From Alphaproteobacteria bacterium (GTDB taxonomy: Bacteria; Pseudomonadota; Alphaproteobacteria; Sphingomonadales; Emcibacteraceae): 18,096 nt of DNA. This document shows, piece after piece, positions 7,937 through 15,076 of the stretch. Location of the stretch: assembly GCA_002401545.1 (NCBI GenBank), contig NVTJ01000056.1, positions 1 to 18,096 on the forward strand, given 5' to 3'. Each line of letters opens with the position of its first letter. The first letter of the stretch is position 1. The position numbers and the translations under genes are program-made. The notes under the pieces are model-generated. The model saw only the letters and a program-made list of their open reading frames with translations. It made no database searches and was not told the origin of the DNA.

Positions 7937-7941
7937 TGCCC

Positions 7942-9579
7942 ATGGCACGTTATATTTTTATTACAGGCGGCGTTGTTTCTTCTTTGGGGAAGGGCATCCT
8001 GTCCGCAGCACTTGGTGCCTTGCTGCAATCCCGTGGCTATACCGTCCGCCTCAGAAAACTCGACCCTTACCTTAATGTTGATCCGGGCACCATGTCCCCC
8101 TATCAGCATGGGGAGGTATTTGTCACCGATGACGGGGCGGAAACCGACCTTGACCTGGGCCATTACGAACGTTTTACCGGGGTTCCGGCCCGCAGGAGTG
8201 ACAGCGTATCCTCGGGTAAGATATACAGCGATATTCTGGCCAGGGAACGGCGGGGCGATTATCTGGGAGCGACGGTACAGGTAATTCCCCATGTGACCAA
8301 TGCCATCAAGGAATTTGCCACCTCGGATATAGATGCAGATACGGATTTTGTCCTCTGTGAGATCGGCGGTACCATCGGCGATATTGAAAGCCTGCCTTTC
8401 ATGGAAGCCATTCGCCAGCTTGGCAATGACCTTGGCAAATCCAATGTCTGTTATATACATCTTACCCTGGTGCCCTATCTTGCTGCTGCGGGAGAGCTGA
8501 AAACCAAGCCGACACAGCATTCCGTCAAGGAACTGAGGAGTATTGGTATCCAGCCGGATGTTCTTGTCTGCCGCACCGAGCATGAGATAGAAGATTCGGA
8601 CCGCCGGAAAATTGCTCTCTTTTGCAATGTGCGGGAATCAGCGGTAATTCAGGCAATGGACGCCCGCAGTATTTACGAGGTGCCTCTGAATTATCATGCC
8701 GAGGGACTGGATGCGGAGGTATTGTCTGCTTTCGGCATTGATCCGGGCCTGACGGATGCAGACCTGACCCGCTGGCATGAGATCATGGAGCATGTGAGTA
8801 ATCCCGAGGGTGATGTTACCATCGCAGTGGTCGGTAAATATACCGAGTTGAAGGATGCCTATAAGTCTTTAATGGAGGCTTTGATCCACGGTGGTTTTGC
8901 CAATAATGTCAAAGTTAATATTGAATGGTACAATGCCAAGATTTTTGAAGAGGGTGCCGACCTTACCGCACATTTTGAGCATGTTGACGGTATTCTGGTT
9001 CCGGGGGGCTTTGGCGAGAGAGGCGCGGAAGGCAAAATTGCCGCAGCCTGTTTTGCCCGTGAACATAAAATCCCCTATTTTGGCATTTGTTTTGGTATGC
9101 AGATGGCCTGCGTTGAAGCAGCGCGTAACCTGGCAGGGATCAAGAATGCCAATTCCACAGAATTTGGCCCTTGCCCCGATCCCATTGTCGGTCTGATGAC
9201 CGAATGGCAGCAGGGCGGGGCAACTCATACCCGCATCGAGGGTGGTGATAAGGGCGGAACTATGCGCCTTGGGGCCTATAAAGCCAGACTTCTGCCAGGC
9301 AGCAGGGTCAGCAGGATTTACGGCAGTGAAGCTATTTCCGAGCGTCATCGTCACCGTTATGAGGTTAATATCAATTACCGCAAACAGCTGGAAGACGCCG
9401 GATTGATATTTTCCGGCTTGTCACCGGACGGCGAACTTCCCGAGATTGTGGAAATACAGGATCATCCGTGGTTTATCGGCGTGCAGTTTCATCCGGAATT
9501 GAAATCCAAACCCTTTGAGCCGCATCCCCTGTTTGCATCTTTTATTGAGGCTGCAGTTAAACAATCGCGGCTGGTTTAA
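7942..9579 (+). CDS. pyrG: CTP synthase
   Basis: Makes CTP from UTP, ATP and glutamine in the cytoplasm, the last step of pyrimidine nucleotide synthesis. The 545 residues hold an N-terminal synthase (amidoligase) domain with the nucleotide loop VVSSLGKG (11-18), the conserved DPYLNVDPGTMSPYQHGE segment (41-58) and CEIGGTIGDIES (139-150). A class I glutamine amidotransferase domain follows from about 290, with nucleophile Cys383 in GICFGMQ and His517/Glu519 in VQFHPE. Length is standard and all catalytic residues are present. The start gives the expected MARYIFITGGVVSSLGKG. The nearest purine-rich site (GGGA, 7925-7928) is rather far, and a palindrome fills the gap. It lies 33 bases after secG and 24 before eno. 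In many alphaproteobacteria kdsA separates pyrG and eno, but not here. Confidence 0.97.
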   Translation: MARYIFITGGVVSSLGKGILSAALGALLQSRGYTVRLRKLDPYLNVDPGTMSPYQHGEVFVTDDGAETDLDLGHYERFTGVPARRSDSVSSGKIYSDILARERRGDYLGATVQVIPHVTNAIKEFATSDIDADTDFVLCEIGGTIGDIESLPFMEAIRQLGNDLGKSNVCYIHLTLVPYLAAAGELKTKPTQHSVKELRSIGIQPDVLVCRTEHEIEDSDRRKIALFCNVRESAVIQAMDARSIYEVPLNYHAEGLDAEVLSAFGIDPGLTDADLTRWHEIMEHVSNPEGDVTIAVVGKYTELKDAYKSLMEALIHGGFANNVKVNIEWYNAKIFEEGADLTAHFEHVDGILVPGGFGERGAEGKIAAACFAREHKIPYFGICFGMQMACVEAARNLAGIKNANSTEFGPCPDPIVGLMTEWQQGGATHTRIEGGDKGGTMRLGAYKARLLPGSRVSRIYGSEAISERHRHRYEVNINYRKQLEDAGLIFSGLSPDGELPEIVEIQDHPWFIGVQFHPELKSKPFEPHPLFASFIEAAVKQSRLV

Positions 9580-9592
9580 TTATTAATATTTT

Positions 9593-9597
9593 AGAGG
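9593..9597 (+). promoter_or_regulatory. eno ribosome binding site
   Basis: AGAGG sits 6 bases before the eno ATG at 9604, in the 24-base gap after pyrG. It is a strong site, in contrast to the poor one of pyrG just upstream, in keeping with high enolase output from a shared message. Confidence 0.6.
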
Positions 9598-9603
9598 TAA
9601 ATT

Positions 9604-10878
9604 ATGACTGCAATTATTGACATCACAGGCCGTGAAATTCTGGACAGTCGCGGCAATCCCACTGTTGAAGTAGACGTAACACTTGAAACCGGCGCTTTTG
9701 GCCGTGCGGCGGTGCCTTCGGGAGCCTCCACCGGTGCCCATGAAGCGGTTGAACTTCGTGATGGCGGCAAGCGTTATATGGGAAAGGGCGTCCTTAAGGC
9801 AGTGGCGGCGGTCAACGGTGAAATTTATGACGCCCTGACCGGACTTGATGCGGAAGACCAGATCATTCTGGATAAAGTCATGTGTGACCTTGACGGGACA
9901 GAAAACAAATCCCGCTTGGGGGCCAATGCCATTCTGGGGGTGAGTCTTGCGGTGGCCAAGGCGGCGGCGGATGAGGCCGCCTTGCCGCTTTACAATTATC
10001 TGGGCGGCCCGTCCGCACGACTGTTACCGGTTCCCATGATGAATATCATTAACGGCGGCGAACACGCCGATAACCCCATTGATATTCAGGAATTCATGAT
10101 CATGCCTGTTTCCGCAGGCAATATCCGGGATGCGGTTCGTATGGGGGCCGAAATTTTCCACACCCTGAAAAAGAAATTATCAGATGCTGGCCTCAGCACC
10201 AGTGTTGGTGACGAGGGCGGCTTTGCCCCCGCCCTGAAGGGTACGGTCGATGCGCTGGACTTTATCATGCAGTCGGTTGAAGCAGCGGGATATAAGCCGG
10301 GGGAAGATATTATGCTGGCTCTTGATGCGGCGTCCTCTGAGTTTTACAAGGATGGGAAATATGTCCTTGCAGGTGAGGGAAAAACACTGGACAGCGGTGA
10401 AATGGCGGCTTATTACGCCGATCTTTGCGCCCGTTATCCCATCCTGTCCGTCGAGGATGGTATGGACGAAGACGACTGGGAAGGCTGGAAAATCCTGACT
10501 GATCTTATTGGGGACAAGGTTCAGCTTGTGGGGGATGATTTATTTGTCACCAATCCGGTACGACTTGCCGATGGTATCAAACAGGGGGTTGCCAATTCCA
10601 TCCTGATCAAGGTCAACCAGATCGGAACATTAAGTGAAACATTTGACGCCGTTAATATGGCCCACCGGGCCAGTTATACATCCGTCATGTCACACCGTTC
10701 CGGGGAAACAGAGGATGCGACCATCGCCGACCTTGCGGTGGCCACAAACTGCGGCCAGATAAAAACCGGCTCACTGGCACGATCAGACAGGCTGGCAAAA
10801 TATAATCAGCTGATACGTATTGAGGAAGCCTTGGGTGATGCGGCGCAATATGCCGGAAAAAGCATTCTGCGTGGCTAG
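9604..10878 (+). CDS. eno: Enolase (phosphopyruvate hydratase)
   Basis: Dehydrates 2-phosphoglycerate to phosphoenolpyruvate in glycolysis; in many bacteria it also joins the RNA degradosome. The 424 residues are complete. They include GREILDSRGNPT (9-20), the mobile loop PSGASTG (38-44), and SVGDEGG with general acid/base Glu204. The magnesium ligands are Asp241 (ALDAASSE), Glu284 (SVEDG) and Asp311 (GDD). Catalytic Lys336 lies in ILIKVNQ, His364 in MSHRSGETED, and Lys387 in KTGSLARSDR. The gene lies between pyrG and ftsB as in most relatives. A strong Shine-Dalgarno sequence supports the ATG at 9604. The stop is TAG, and the AT-rich run after it has no GC-rich hairpin, so read-through to ftsB is possible. 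Confidence 0.97.
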   Translation: MTAIIDITGREILDSRGNPTVEVDVTLETGAFGRAAVPSGASTGAHEAVELRDGGKRYMGKGVLKAVAAVNGEIYDALTGLDAEDQIILDKVMCDLDGTENKSRLGANAILGVSLAVAKAAADEAALPLYNYLGGPSARLLPVPMMNIINGGEHADNPIDIQEFMIMPVSAGNIRDAVRMGAEIFHTLKKKLSDAGLSTSVGDEGGFAPALKGTVDALDFIMQSVEAAGYKPGEDIMLALDAASSEFYKDGKYVLAGEGKTLDSGEMAAYYADLCARYPILSVEDGMDEDDWEGWKILTDLIGDKVQLVGDDLFVTNPVRLADGIKQGVANSILIKVNQIGTLSETFDAVNMAHRASYTSVMSHRSGETEDATIADLAVATNCGQIKTGSLARSDRLAKYNQLIRIEEALGDAAQYAGKSILRG

Positions 10879-10913
10879 TGTCCTGACTCTAAACGAAAAA
10901 ATAAAAATTTTTC

Positions 10914-10940
10914 TTGACCCGGCGAATCAGGTGTGATTCT
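10914..10940 (+). promoter_or_regulatory. Candidate promoter just upstream of ftsB
   Basis: TTGACC (10914-10919) matches five of six -35 bases. The best -10 is GATTCT (10935-10940), only three of six and at a short 15-base spacing. If used, transcription would begin about two bases before the ftsB ATG, giving an almost leaderless message. Medium to low support. Confidence 0.3.
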
Positions 10941-10948
10941 TTAGGGGC

Positions 10949-11254
10949 ATGACATACGCAATAGATATTCAAAATCGGCTTCAGAAAATGATCATTCCCA
11001 TGGTCTGTTCGCTGATTATTGGCTATTTTTTCATTTATGGTATGCGCAGTATGCAGGCCAAAGCTAATCTTCATGCTGAAATTTCTGTTCTGGAACAGGA
11101 GTATAGTCTTGTGCATGAGCGCAGGGTGGATATCGAAAGCCATGTGGGGCTTTTGCAGCCAGATCACGTTAATCCAGACTATCTGGATGAAAAGTCCCGT
11201 GAAATACTGAGCTTGATGCATGAAGATGAAATTGTCATTTTGCATAAAAAGTAA
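10949..11254 (+). CDS. ftsB: Cell division protein FtsB (DivIC-family septum formation initiator)
   Basis: Small bitopic divisome protein expected to join FtsL and FtsQ and help activate septal peptidoglycan synthesis. The 101 residues have a short cytoplasmic start, one membrane segment near 14-33, a coiled-coil-prone stretch at about 36-68, and the DivIC signature NPDYLDEKSREIL (75-87) followed by acidic residues and a hydrophobic strand. The start is uncertain. AGGGG (10943-10947) ends one base before the ATG at 10949, too close for normal pairing, while the in-frame Met14 would cut into the membrane segment. I keep 10949. Its place between eno and pdhA is the alphaproteobacterial norm. 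Sequence is poorly conserved in the family, so the call rests on topology, signature and context together. Confidence 0.83.
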   Translation: MTYAIDIQNRLQKMIIPMVCSLIIGYFFIYGMRSMQAKANLHAEISVLEQEYSLVHERRVDIESHVGLLQPDHVNPDYLDEKSREILSLMHEDEIVILHKK

Positions 11255-11270
11255 TTATTTCCCAGTCATA

Positions 11271-11300
11271 TTGTTTTTCAACTGACTAAAGGTATATATT
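11271..11300 (+). promoter_or_regulatory. Candidate promoter of the pdh-lpd-lipA operon
   Basis: TTGTTT (11271-11276) and TATATT (11295-11300, five of six -10 bases) are 18 bases apart; an overlapping TATATA at 11293 gives a 16-base spacing. The region from 11255 to 11436 is much richer in A and T than the genes around it. A weaker alternative is TTGTAT (11331-11336) with CATTAT (11353-11358). The leader to the pdhA ATG at 11437 would be about 130 bases from the first promoter or about 70 from the second. Confidence 0.4.
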
Positions 11301-11322
11301 AACTGATATTAAGTTAATTTAA
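11298..11322. promoter_or_regulatory. Palindrome and phased TTAA array, possible operator
   Basis: ATTAACT (11298-11304) and AGTTAAT (11312-11318) are perfect inverted arms of 7 bases with a 7-base spacer, touching the candidate -10. Within and beside it TTAA occurs at 11299, 11309 and 11319, exactly 10 bases apart, plus a fourth at 11314. The arrangement fits a dimeric regulator site or phased binding on one DNA face. The spacing differs from the TTAA-N7-TTAA site of CtrA, so I do not assign a regulator. Confidence 0.35.
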
Positions 11323-11436
11323 AATTTTGCTTGTATTTCAACGACTTTTAATCATTATTTAGTGAAATTTACTTTAATCTGCAAAATATATCTTGATGAT
11401 GAATGGTTCGTAACTGAGCAGGATGGGCTGATAAAT

Positions 11437-12486
11437 ATGGCTAGAAAAGCGACTGGTAGAAAAGTAACCAAAAGTGGCAAACCTGCCGCACGTAGAAAAC
11501 CTCTAAAAGCACAAGAATTAAAAGCTACGCCAGATGAATTGACTGGCTTTTATCGTCAAATGCTTCTGATGCGGCGTTTTGAGGAAAAAGCAGGCCAGAT
11601 GTATGGCATGGGTTTGATTGGCGGTTTCTGTCATCTCTATATCGGGCAGGAAGCGGTTGTGAGCGGTATTCAGTCTGCCCTGAAGGAGGGCGATACTATT
11701 CTGACCAGTTACCGGGACCATGCCCATATGCTGGCATGTCAGATTGATCCAAAAGTCATTATGGCTGAGCTTACCGGACGCGCCAGTGGCATTTCCGGCG
11801 GCAAGGGCGGTTCCATGCATATGTTCAGCGTAGAACACGGGTTTTACGGTGGACATGGCATTGTGGCGGCACAGGTGCCCATCGGGGCCGGACTTGGCTT
11901 TGCCCATAAATACAAGGGGACGGATAATGTCTCTGTGGTTTATTTTGGTGACGGGGCGTCCAATCAGGGGCAGGTTTACGAAAGTTTCAACATGGCGGAA
12001 CTGTGGAACCTGCCGGTTATTTTTGTCATCGAGAATAATCAATATGCCATGGGAACCGCTATAAAAAGGTCTTCATCCGAGGTTAAATTATATAAGCGCG
12101 GGGAAAGTTTCCGTATATTTGGTGAAGCCGTGGATGGTATGGATGTGCTTGCGGTGAAAGAATCGGCTCTTCGCGCTGTTAAATGGTGCCGGGAGGGTAA
12201 CGGGCCAATTTTACTTGAAATGAATACTTATCGTTACCGGGGTCATTCCATGTCCGACCCGGCCAAATACCGTTCCAAGGAAGAGGTGCAGAAAATGCGG
12301 GCCGAACATGATCCCATTGATCAGGTCAGGCAACGCCTTCTGGATGGTAAAGTTATGGATGAGGATGAGATGAAGGCCATTGACAAGGAATTAAAAACTA
12401 TCGTTGCCGATGCGGCCAAATTCGCACAGGAAAGCCCGGAACCGGACGCGTTCGAACTTTACACCGATGTTTTAGTGGCAGAATAA
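11437..12486 (+). CDS. pdhA: Pyruvate dehydrogenase E1 component, alpha subunit
   Basis: Alpha subunit of the thiamine-diphosphate E1 enzyme that decarboxylates pyruvate and passes the acetyl group to lipoyl domains. From the ATG at 11437 it has 349 residues, normal for the family. A basic tail (1-28) is followed by QMLLMRRFEEKAGQMYG (41-57), the SYRDHAHML segment (91-99), the thiamine diphosphate motif GDG-to-NN (171-201), and YRYRGHSMSDP (265-275), the loop that is phosphorylated in mitochondrial homologues. An in-frame GTG at 11362 would add 25 residues with no family resemblance and a poor ribosome site. The ATG with GGATGGG about 9-13 bases upstream is preferred. It heads the pdhA-pdhB-pdhC-lpd-lipA run, 182 bases after ftsB with its own likely promoter. 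Confidence 0.95.
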   Translation: MARKATGRKVTKSGKPAARRKPLKAQELKATPDELTGFYRQMLLMRRFEEKAGQMYGMGLIGGFCHLYIGQEAVVSGIQSALKEGDTILTSYRDHAHMLACQIDPKVIMAELTGRASGISGGKGGSMHMFSVEHGFYGGHGIVAAQVPIGAGLGFAHKYKGTDNVSVVYFGDGASNQGQVYESFNMAELWNLPVIFVIENNQYAMGTAIKRSSSEVKLYKRGESFRIFGEAVDGMDVLAVKESALRAVKWCREGNGPILLEMNTYRYRGHSMSDPAKYRSKEEVQKMRAEHDPIDQVRQRLLDGKVMDEDEMKAIDKELKTIVADAAKFAQESPEPDAFELYTDVLVAE

Positions 12487-12498
12487 GGAAAATATATC

Positions 12499-13860
12499 AT
12501 GACCATAGAAATTCTGCTCCCGGCTATGTCGCCGACCATGACCGAAGGAACCGTTGCCAAATGGACTGTTGCCGAAGGTGATAAAATATCGGCAGGCGAT
12601 ATTCTGGCCGAAATTGAAACCGATAAAGCCACCATGGAACTTGAAACCGACGAAGAAGGCGTGATTGGCAAGATCATTATTCCCGGCGGCACCGAGGGAG
12701 TTGCCGTGGGAACCGTTATCGGCATCATTCTGGAAGACGGTGAGGACAGCTCAAGCATTGGCGAGGTAAGTGTGCCCGTTTCTGCTCCCGCTGAAGTCGT
12801 CCTAGAAGAAGCTGCGGCCCCGGAAACACAGTTTGTTGTTGAGGCAGACCTGCCCGAAGGCACTACATTCACCTCCACCACTGTACGTGAAGCTCTTCGC
12901 GATGCCATGGCGGAGGAAATGCGCCTTGATGACAATGTATTTATCATGGGGGAAGAGGTTGCTGAATATGAGGGTGCTTATAAAGTCACTCAGGGTCTGC
13001 ACGCGGAATTTGGTGACCGGCGGGTCATCGATACGCCGATTACCGAACATGGCTTTGCCGGGCTTGGCGTGGGCGCGGCCATGGCGGGCCTGAAGCCGGT
13101 GGTGGAATTCATGACCTTTAACTTTGCCATGCAGGCCATTGATCATATTATTAACTCTGCCGCCAAGACAAATTATATGTCCGGCGGTCAGATCAGATGC
13201 CCGATGGTCTTTCGCGGTCCCAACGGGGCGGCAAGCCGGGTCGGAGCGCAGCATAGCCAGAATTACGCGGCGTGGTATGCTCATGTGCCGGGGTTGATTG
13301 TGGTATCACCCTATAGTGCGGCGGACGCCAAGGGATTGCTGAAATCAGCCATTAAAAACCCCAATCCGGTGATCTTTCTGGAAAATGAAATGATTTACGG
13401 TCAGAGCTTTGAGGTTCCGGACATTGAGGATTACACCGTGCCATTGGGCAAAGCCAAGGTGGTACGCGCGGGGACTGATGTGACGCTGGTGTCATACTCT
13501 ATCGGGGTGAAATTTGCCCTTGAAGCCGCTGAGAAATTAGCCGCAGAAGGCATTGACGCCGAAGTGATTGATCTTCGCACCCTGCGGCCGCTTGATATGG
13601 AAACGGTGATCAAATCAGTTCAGAAAACCAACCGGGTCGTCTGTGTTGAAGAAGGCTGGGTAAGTTGCTCCATCAGTTCGGAAATATCCGCGCGTCTCAT
13701 GGAAGACGCCTTTGATTATCTGGATGCGCCCGTGCTAAGAGTGACCAATGAGGATGTGCCCATGCCCTATGCGGCAAATCTTGAAAAGCTCGCGGTGGTC
13801 AATGATGACAAGATCGTCGTTGCGGTGAGAAAAGTCTGTTACACAAAGGGAGACAACTGA
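12499..13860 (+). CDS. pdhB: Pyruvate dehydrogenase E1 component, beta subunit with N-terminal lipoyl domain
   Basis: Beta subunit of E1, forming the active site together with PdhA. The 453 residues are a fusion in the alphaproteobacterial style. A lipoyl domain spans about 1-80, with lipoylation Lys43 in ETDKATME, then an alanine/proline/glutamate-rich linker (about 85-122), then the transketolase-like E1-beta domain from about 124. The latter shows GEEVAEYEGAYKVTQGL (151-167), DTPITEHGFAGLGVGAAMAG (178-197) with Glu183 at the position of the cofactor-activating glutamate, and AQHSQNYAAWYAHVPG (250-265). AAGGA lies near 12485-12489, ahead of the ATG, and the gap after pdhA is 12 bases. The TGA overlaps the pdhC ATG by one base. 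The lipoyl domain closely resembles that of PdhC, at DNA level too. Confidence 0.96.
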   Translation: MTIEILLPAMSPTMTEGTVAKWTVAEGDKISAGDILAEIETDKATMELETDEEGVIGKIIIPGGTEGVAVGTVIGIILEDGEDSSSIGEVSVPVSAPAEVVLEEAAAPETQFVVEADLPEGTTFTSTTVREALRDAMAEEMRLDDNVFIMGEEVAEYEGAYKVTQGLHAEFGDRRVIDTPITEHGFAGLGVGAAMAGLKPVVEFMTFNFAMQAIDHIINSAAKTNYMSGGQIRCPMVFRGPNGAASRVGAQHSQNYAAWYAHVPGLIVVSPYSAADAKGLLKSAIKNPNPVIFLENEMIYGQSFEVPDIEDYTVPLGKAKVVRAGTDVTLVSYSIGVKFALEAAEKLAAEGIDAEVIDLRTLRPLDMETVIKSVQKTNRVVCVEEGWVSCSISSEISARLMEDAFDYLDAPVLRVTNEDVPMPYAANLEKLAVVNDDKIVVAVRKVCYTKGDN

Positions 13861-15065
13861 TGGCCATAGAAATCTTCATGCCTGCCCTGTCGCCGACAAT
13901 GGAAACCGGAACTCTGGCAAACTGGCTGGTCAAGGAAGGTGATACGGTGGAAAGCGGCACCATGCTCGCCGAAATTGAAACCGATAAGGCGACCATGGAA
14001 TATGAGAGCATTGACGAGGGTGTGGTCGGTAAACTTTATGTGGCGGACGGGGCAGAAAATGTCGCCGTGGGAACCTTGATAGCCGTGCTTCTGGAAGAAG
14101 GTGAAGATGCCTCTGCACTGAACAGTATTTCCAATGTAAAAGCGGCCCCGGCAGTTGTTAAAGAGGAAACGGTGGCTGTTTCCGTAGCCCCTGTTGCTGT
14201 GGCGGCGCCAAAAGGCGGCCGGATTTTCTCCTCCCCCCTCGCCAGACGTATTGCGGCCCAGAAGGATATTAATATTGCTGATGTGCCGGGCACTGGCCCC
14301 CGGGGACGGGTGATCAAGCGGGATGTGGAAAGATTTACCAAACCCGTCGCCGTTGCTGCCGTGGCATCCCTAGAGGGCGATGCGCCGTTTGAGGAAATCA
14401 AGCTCAGTAATATGCGTAAAACCATTGCCCGGCGTCTTACAGAATCCAAACAGACTGTACCTCATTTCTATCTCGGCGTTGATATTGAGCTTGATAACCT
14501 GCTCGCTGCCCGCAAAGAACTGAACAGCCTGTCGGACGATTATAAAATATCGGTCAATGATTTTATCATCCGGGCCTGTGCTTTGGCGCTTCAGGCCGTG
14601 CCCGAAGCCAATGTGCAGTTCGGCGGTGATGTCATGCGTCATTACAGCCGCTCGGATGTGTCGGTGGCGGTGGCCATTCCCGGTGGCCTGATAACACCAG
14701 TGATCCGCGGGGCCGAACAAAAAGGCCTGCGCCAGATTTCAGAGGAGATCAAAATGCTGGCGAAAAAAGCCCGTGAGGGTAAATTGATGCCGGAAGATTA
14801 TACGGGTGGAACCTTCTCCATTTCCAACCTTGGCATGATGGGTATCAGGCAGTTTCAGGCCGTGATCAATCCGCCGCAAGCCGCAATCCTCGCAGCGGGT
14901 AGCGGCGAGGCGCGTGTTGTTATCAAAGGTGGTGAAATGACGCCCGCCACGGTGATGTCAGTGAATCTCGCCTGTGATCACCGGGCCATTGACGGCGCGG
15001 TGGGGGCCAAATTCCTCGGTGCCATCAAGACTTTCCTTGAACATCCCTCAACCATGCTGCTGTGA
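13860..15065 (+). CDS. pdhC: Dihydrolipoamide acetyltransferase (E2) of pyruvate dehydrogenase
   Basis: Core of the pyruvate dehydrogenase complex, transferring acetyl groups from its lipoyl arm to CoA. The 401 residues comprise one lipoyl domain (about 1-80, Lys43 in ETDKATME), a flexible linker, and a peripheral-subunit-binding domain (about 122-157: SSPLARRIAAQKDINIADV, GTGPRGRVIKRDV) that docks E1 or E3. A second alanine-rich linker leads to the acyltransferase domain (about 178-401). Its catalytic motif ACDHRAIDG has His374 and Asp378. A single lipoyl domain and alanine-rich linkers fit the alphaproteobacterial type, in which the E1-beta subunit supplies extra lipoyl arms. The start overlaps the pdhB stop in a TGATG junction, implying translational coupling. 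Context and the neighbouring E1 genes mark it as pyruvate- rather than 2-oxoglutarate-specific. Confidence 0.96.
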   Translation: MAIEIFMPALSPTMETGTLANWLVKEGDTVESGTMLAEIETDKATMEYESIDEGVVGKLYVADGAENVAVGTLIAVLLEEGEDASALNSISNVKAAPAVVKEETVAVSVAPVAVAAPKGGRIFSSPLARRIAAQKDINIADVPGTGPRGRVIKRDVERFTKPVAVAAVASLEGDAPFEEIKLSNMRKTIARRLTESKQTVPHFYLGVDIELDNLLAARKELNSLSDDYKISVNDFIIRACALALQAVPEANVQFGGDVMRHYSRSDVSVAVAIPGGLITPVIRGAEQKGLRQISEEIKMLAKKAREGKLMPEDYTGGTFSISNLGMMGIRQFQAVINPPQAAILAAGSGEARVVIKGGEMTPATVMSVNLACDHRAIDGAVGAKFLGAIKTFLEHPSTMLL

Positions 15066-15076
15066 AGGACTGAAAC

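Noticed and set aside
7669..8583. A 304-codon open frame on the minus strand across secG and pyrG
   Set aside because: It is wholly antisense to two unmistakable genes, has no recognisable domain, low-complexity composition and no ribosome site. It reflects codon bias of the sense genes.
11299..11322. CtrA binding site upstream of pdhA
   Set aside because: The TTAA tetramers are 6 bases apart, not the 7 of the canonical TTAA-N7-TTAA site, and no full-consensus second half is seen.
11396..11413. Five-codon open frame (MMNGS) in the pdhA leader
   Set aside because: It has no ribosome site, no regulatory codon run and no alternative hairpins, so there is no case for an attenuator peptide.
11362..11436. 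GTG start adding 25 residues to PdhA
   Set aside because: The added residues resemble no E1-alpha, the GTG lacks a ribosome site, and the ATG at 11437 gives the usual basic tail.
12499..13860. PdhB as an aberrant gene fusion
   Set aside because: The lipoyl domain on E1-beta is a known and common arrangement in alphaproteobacteria.
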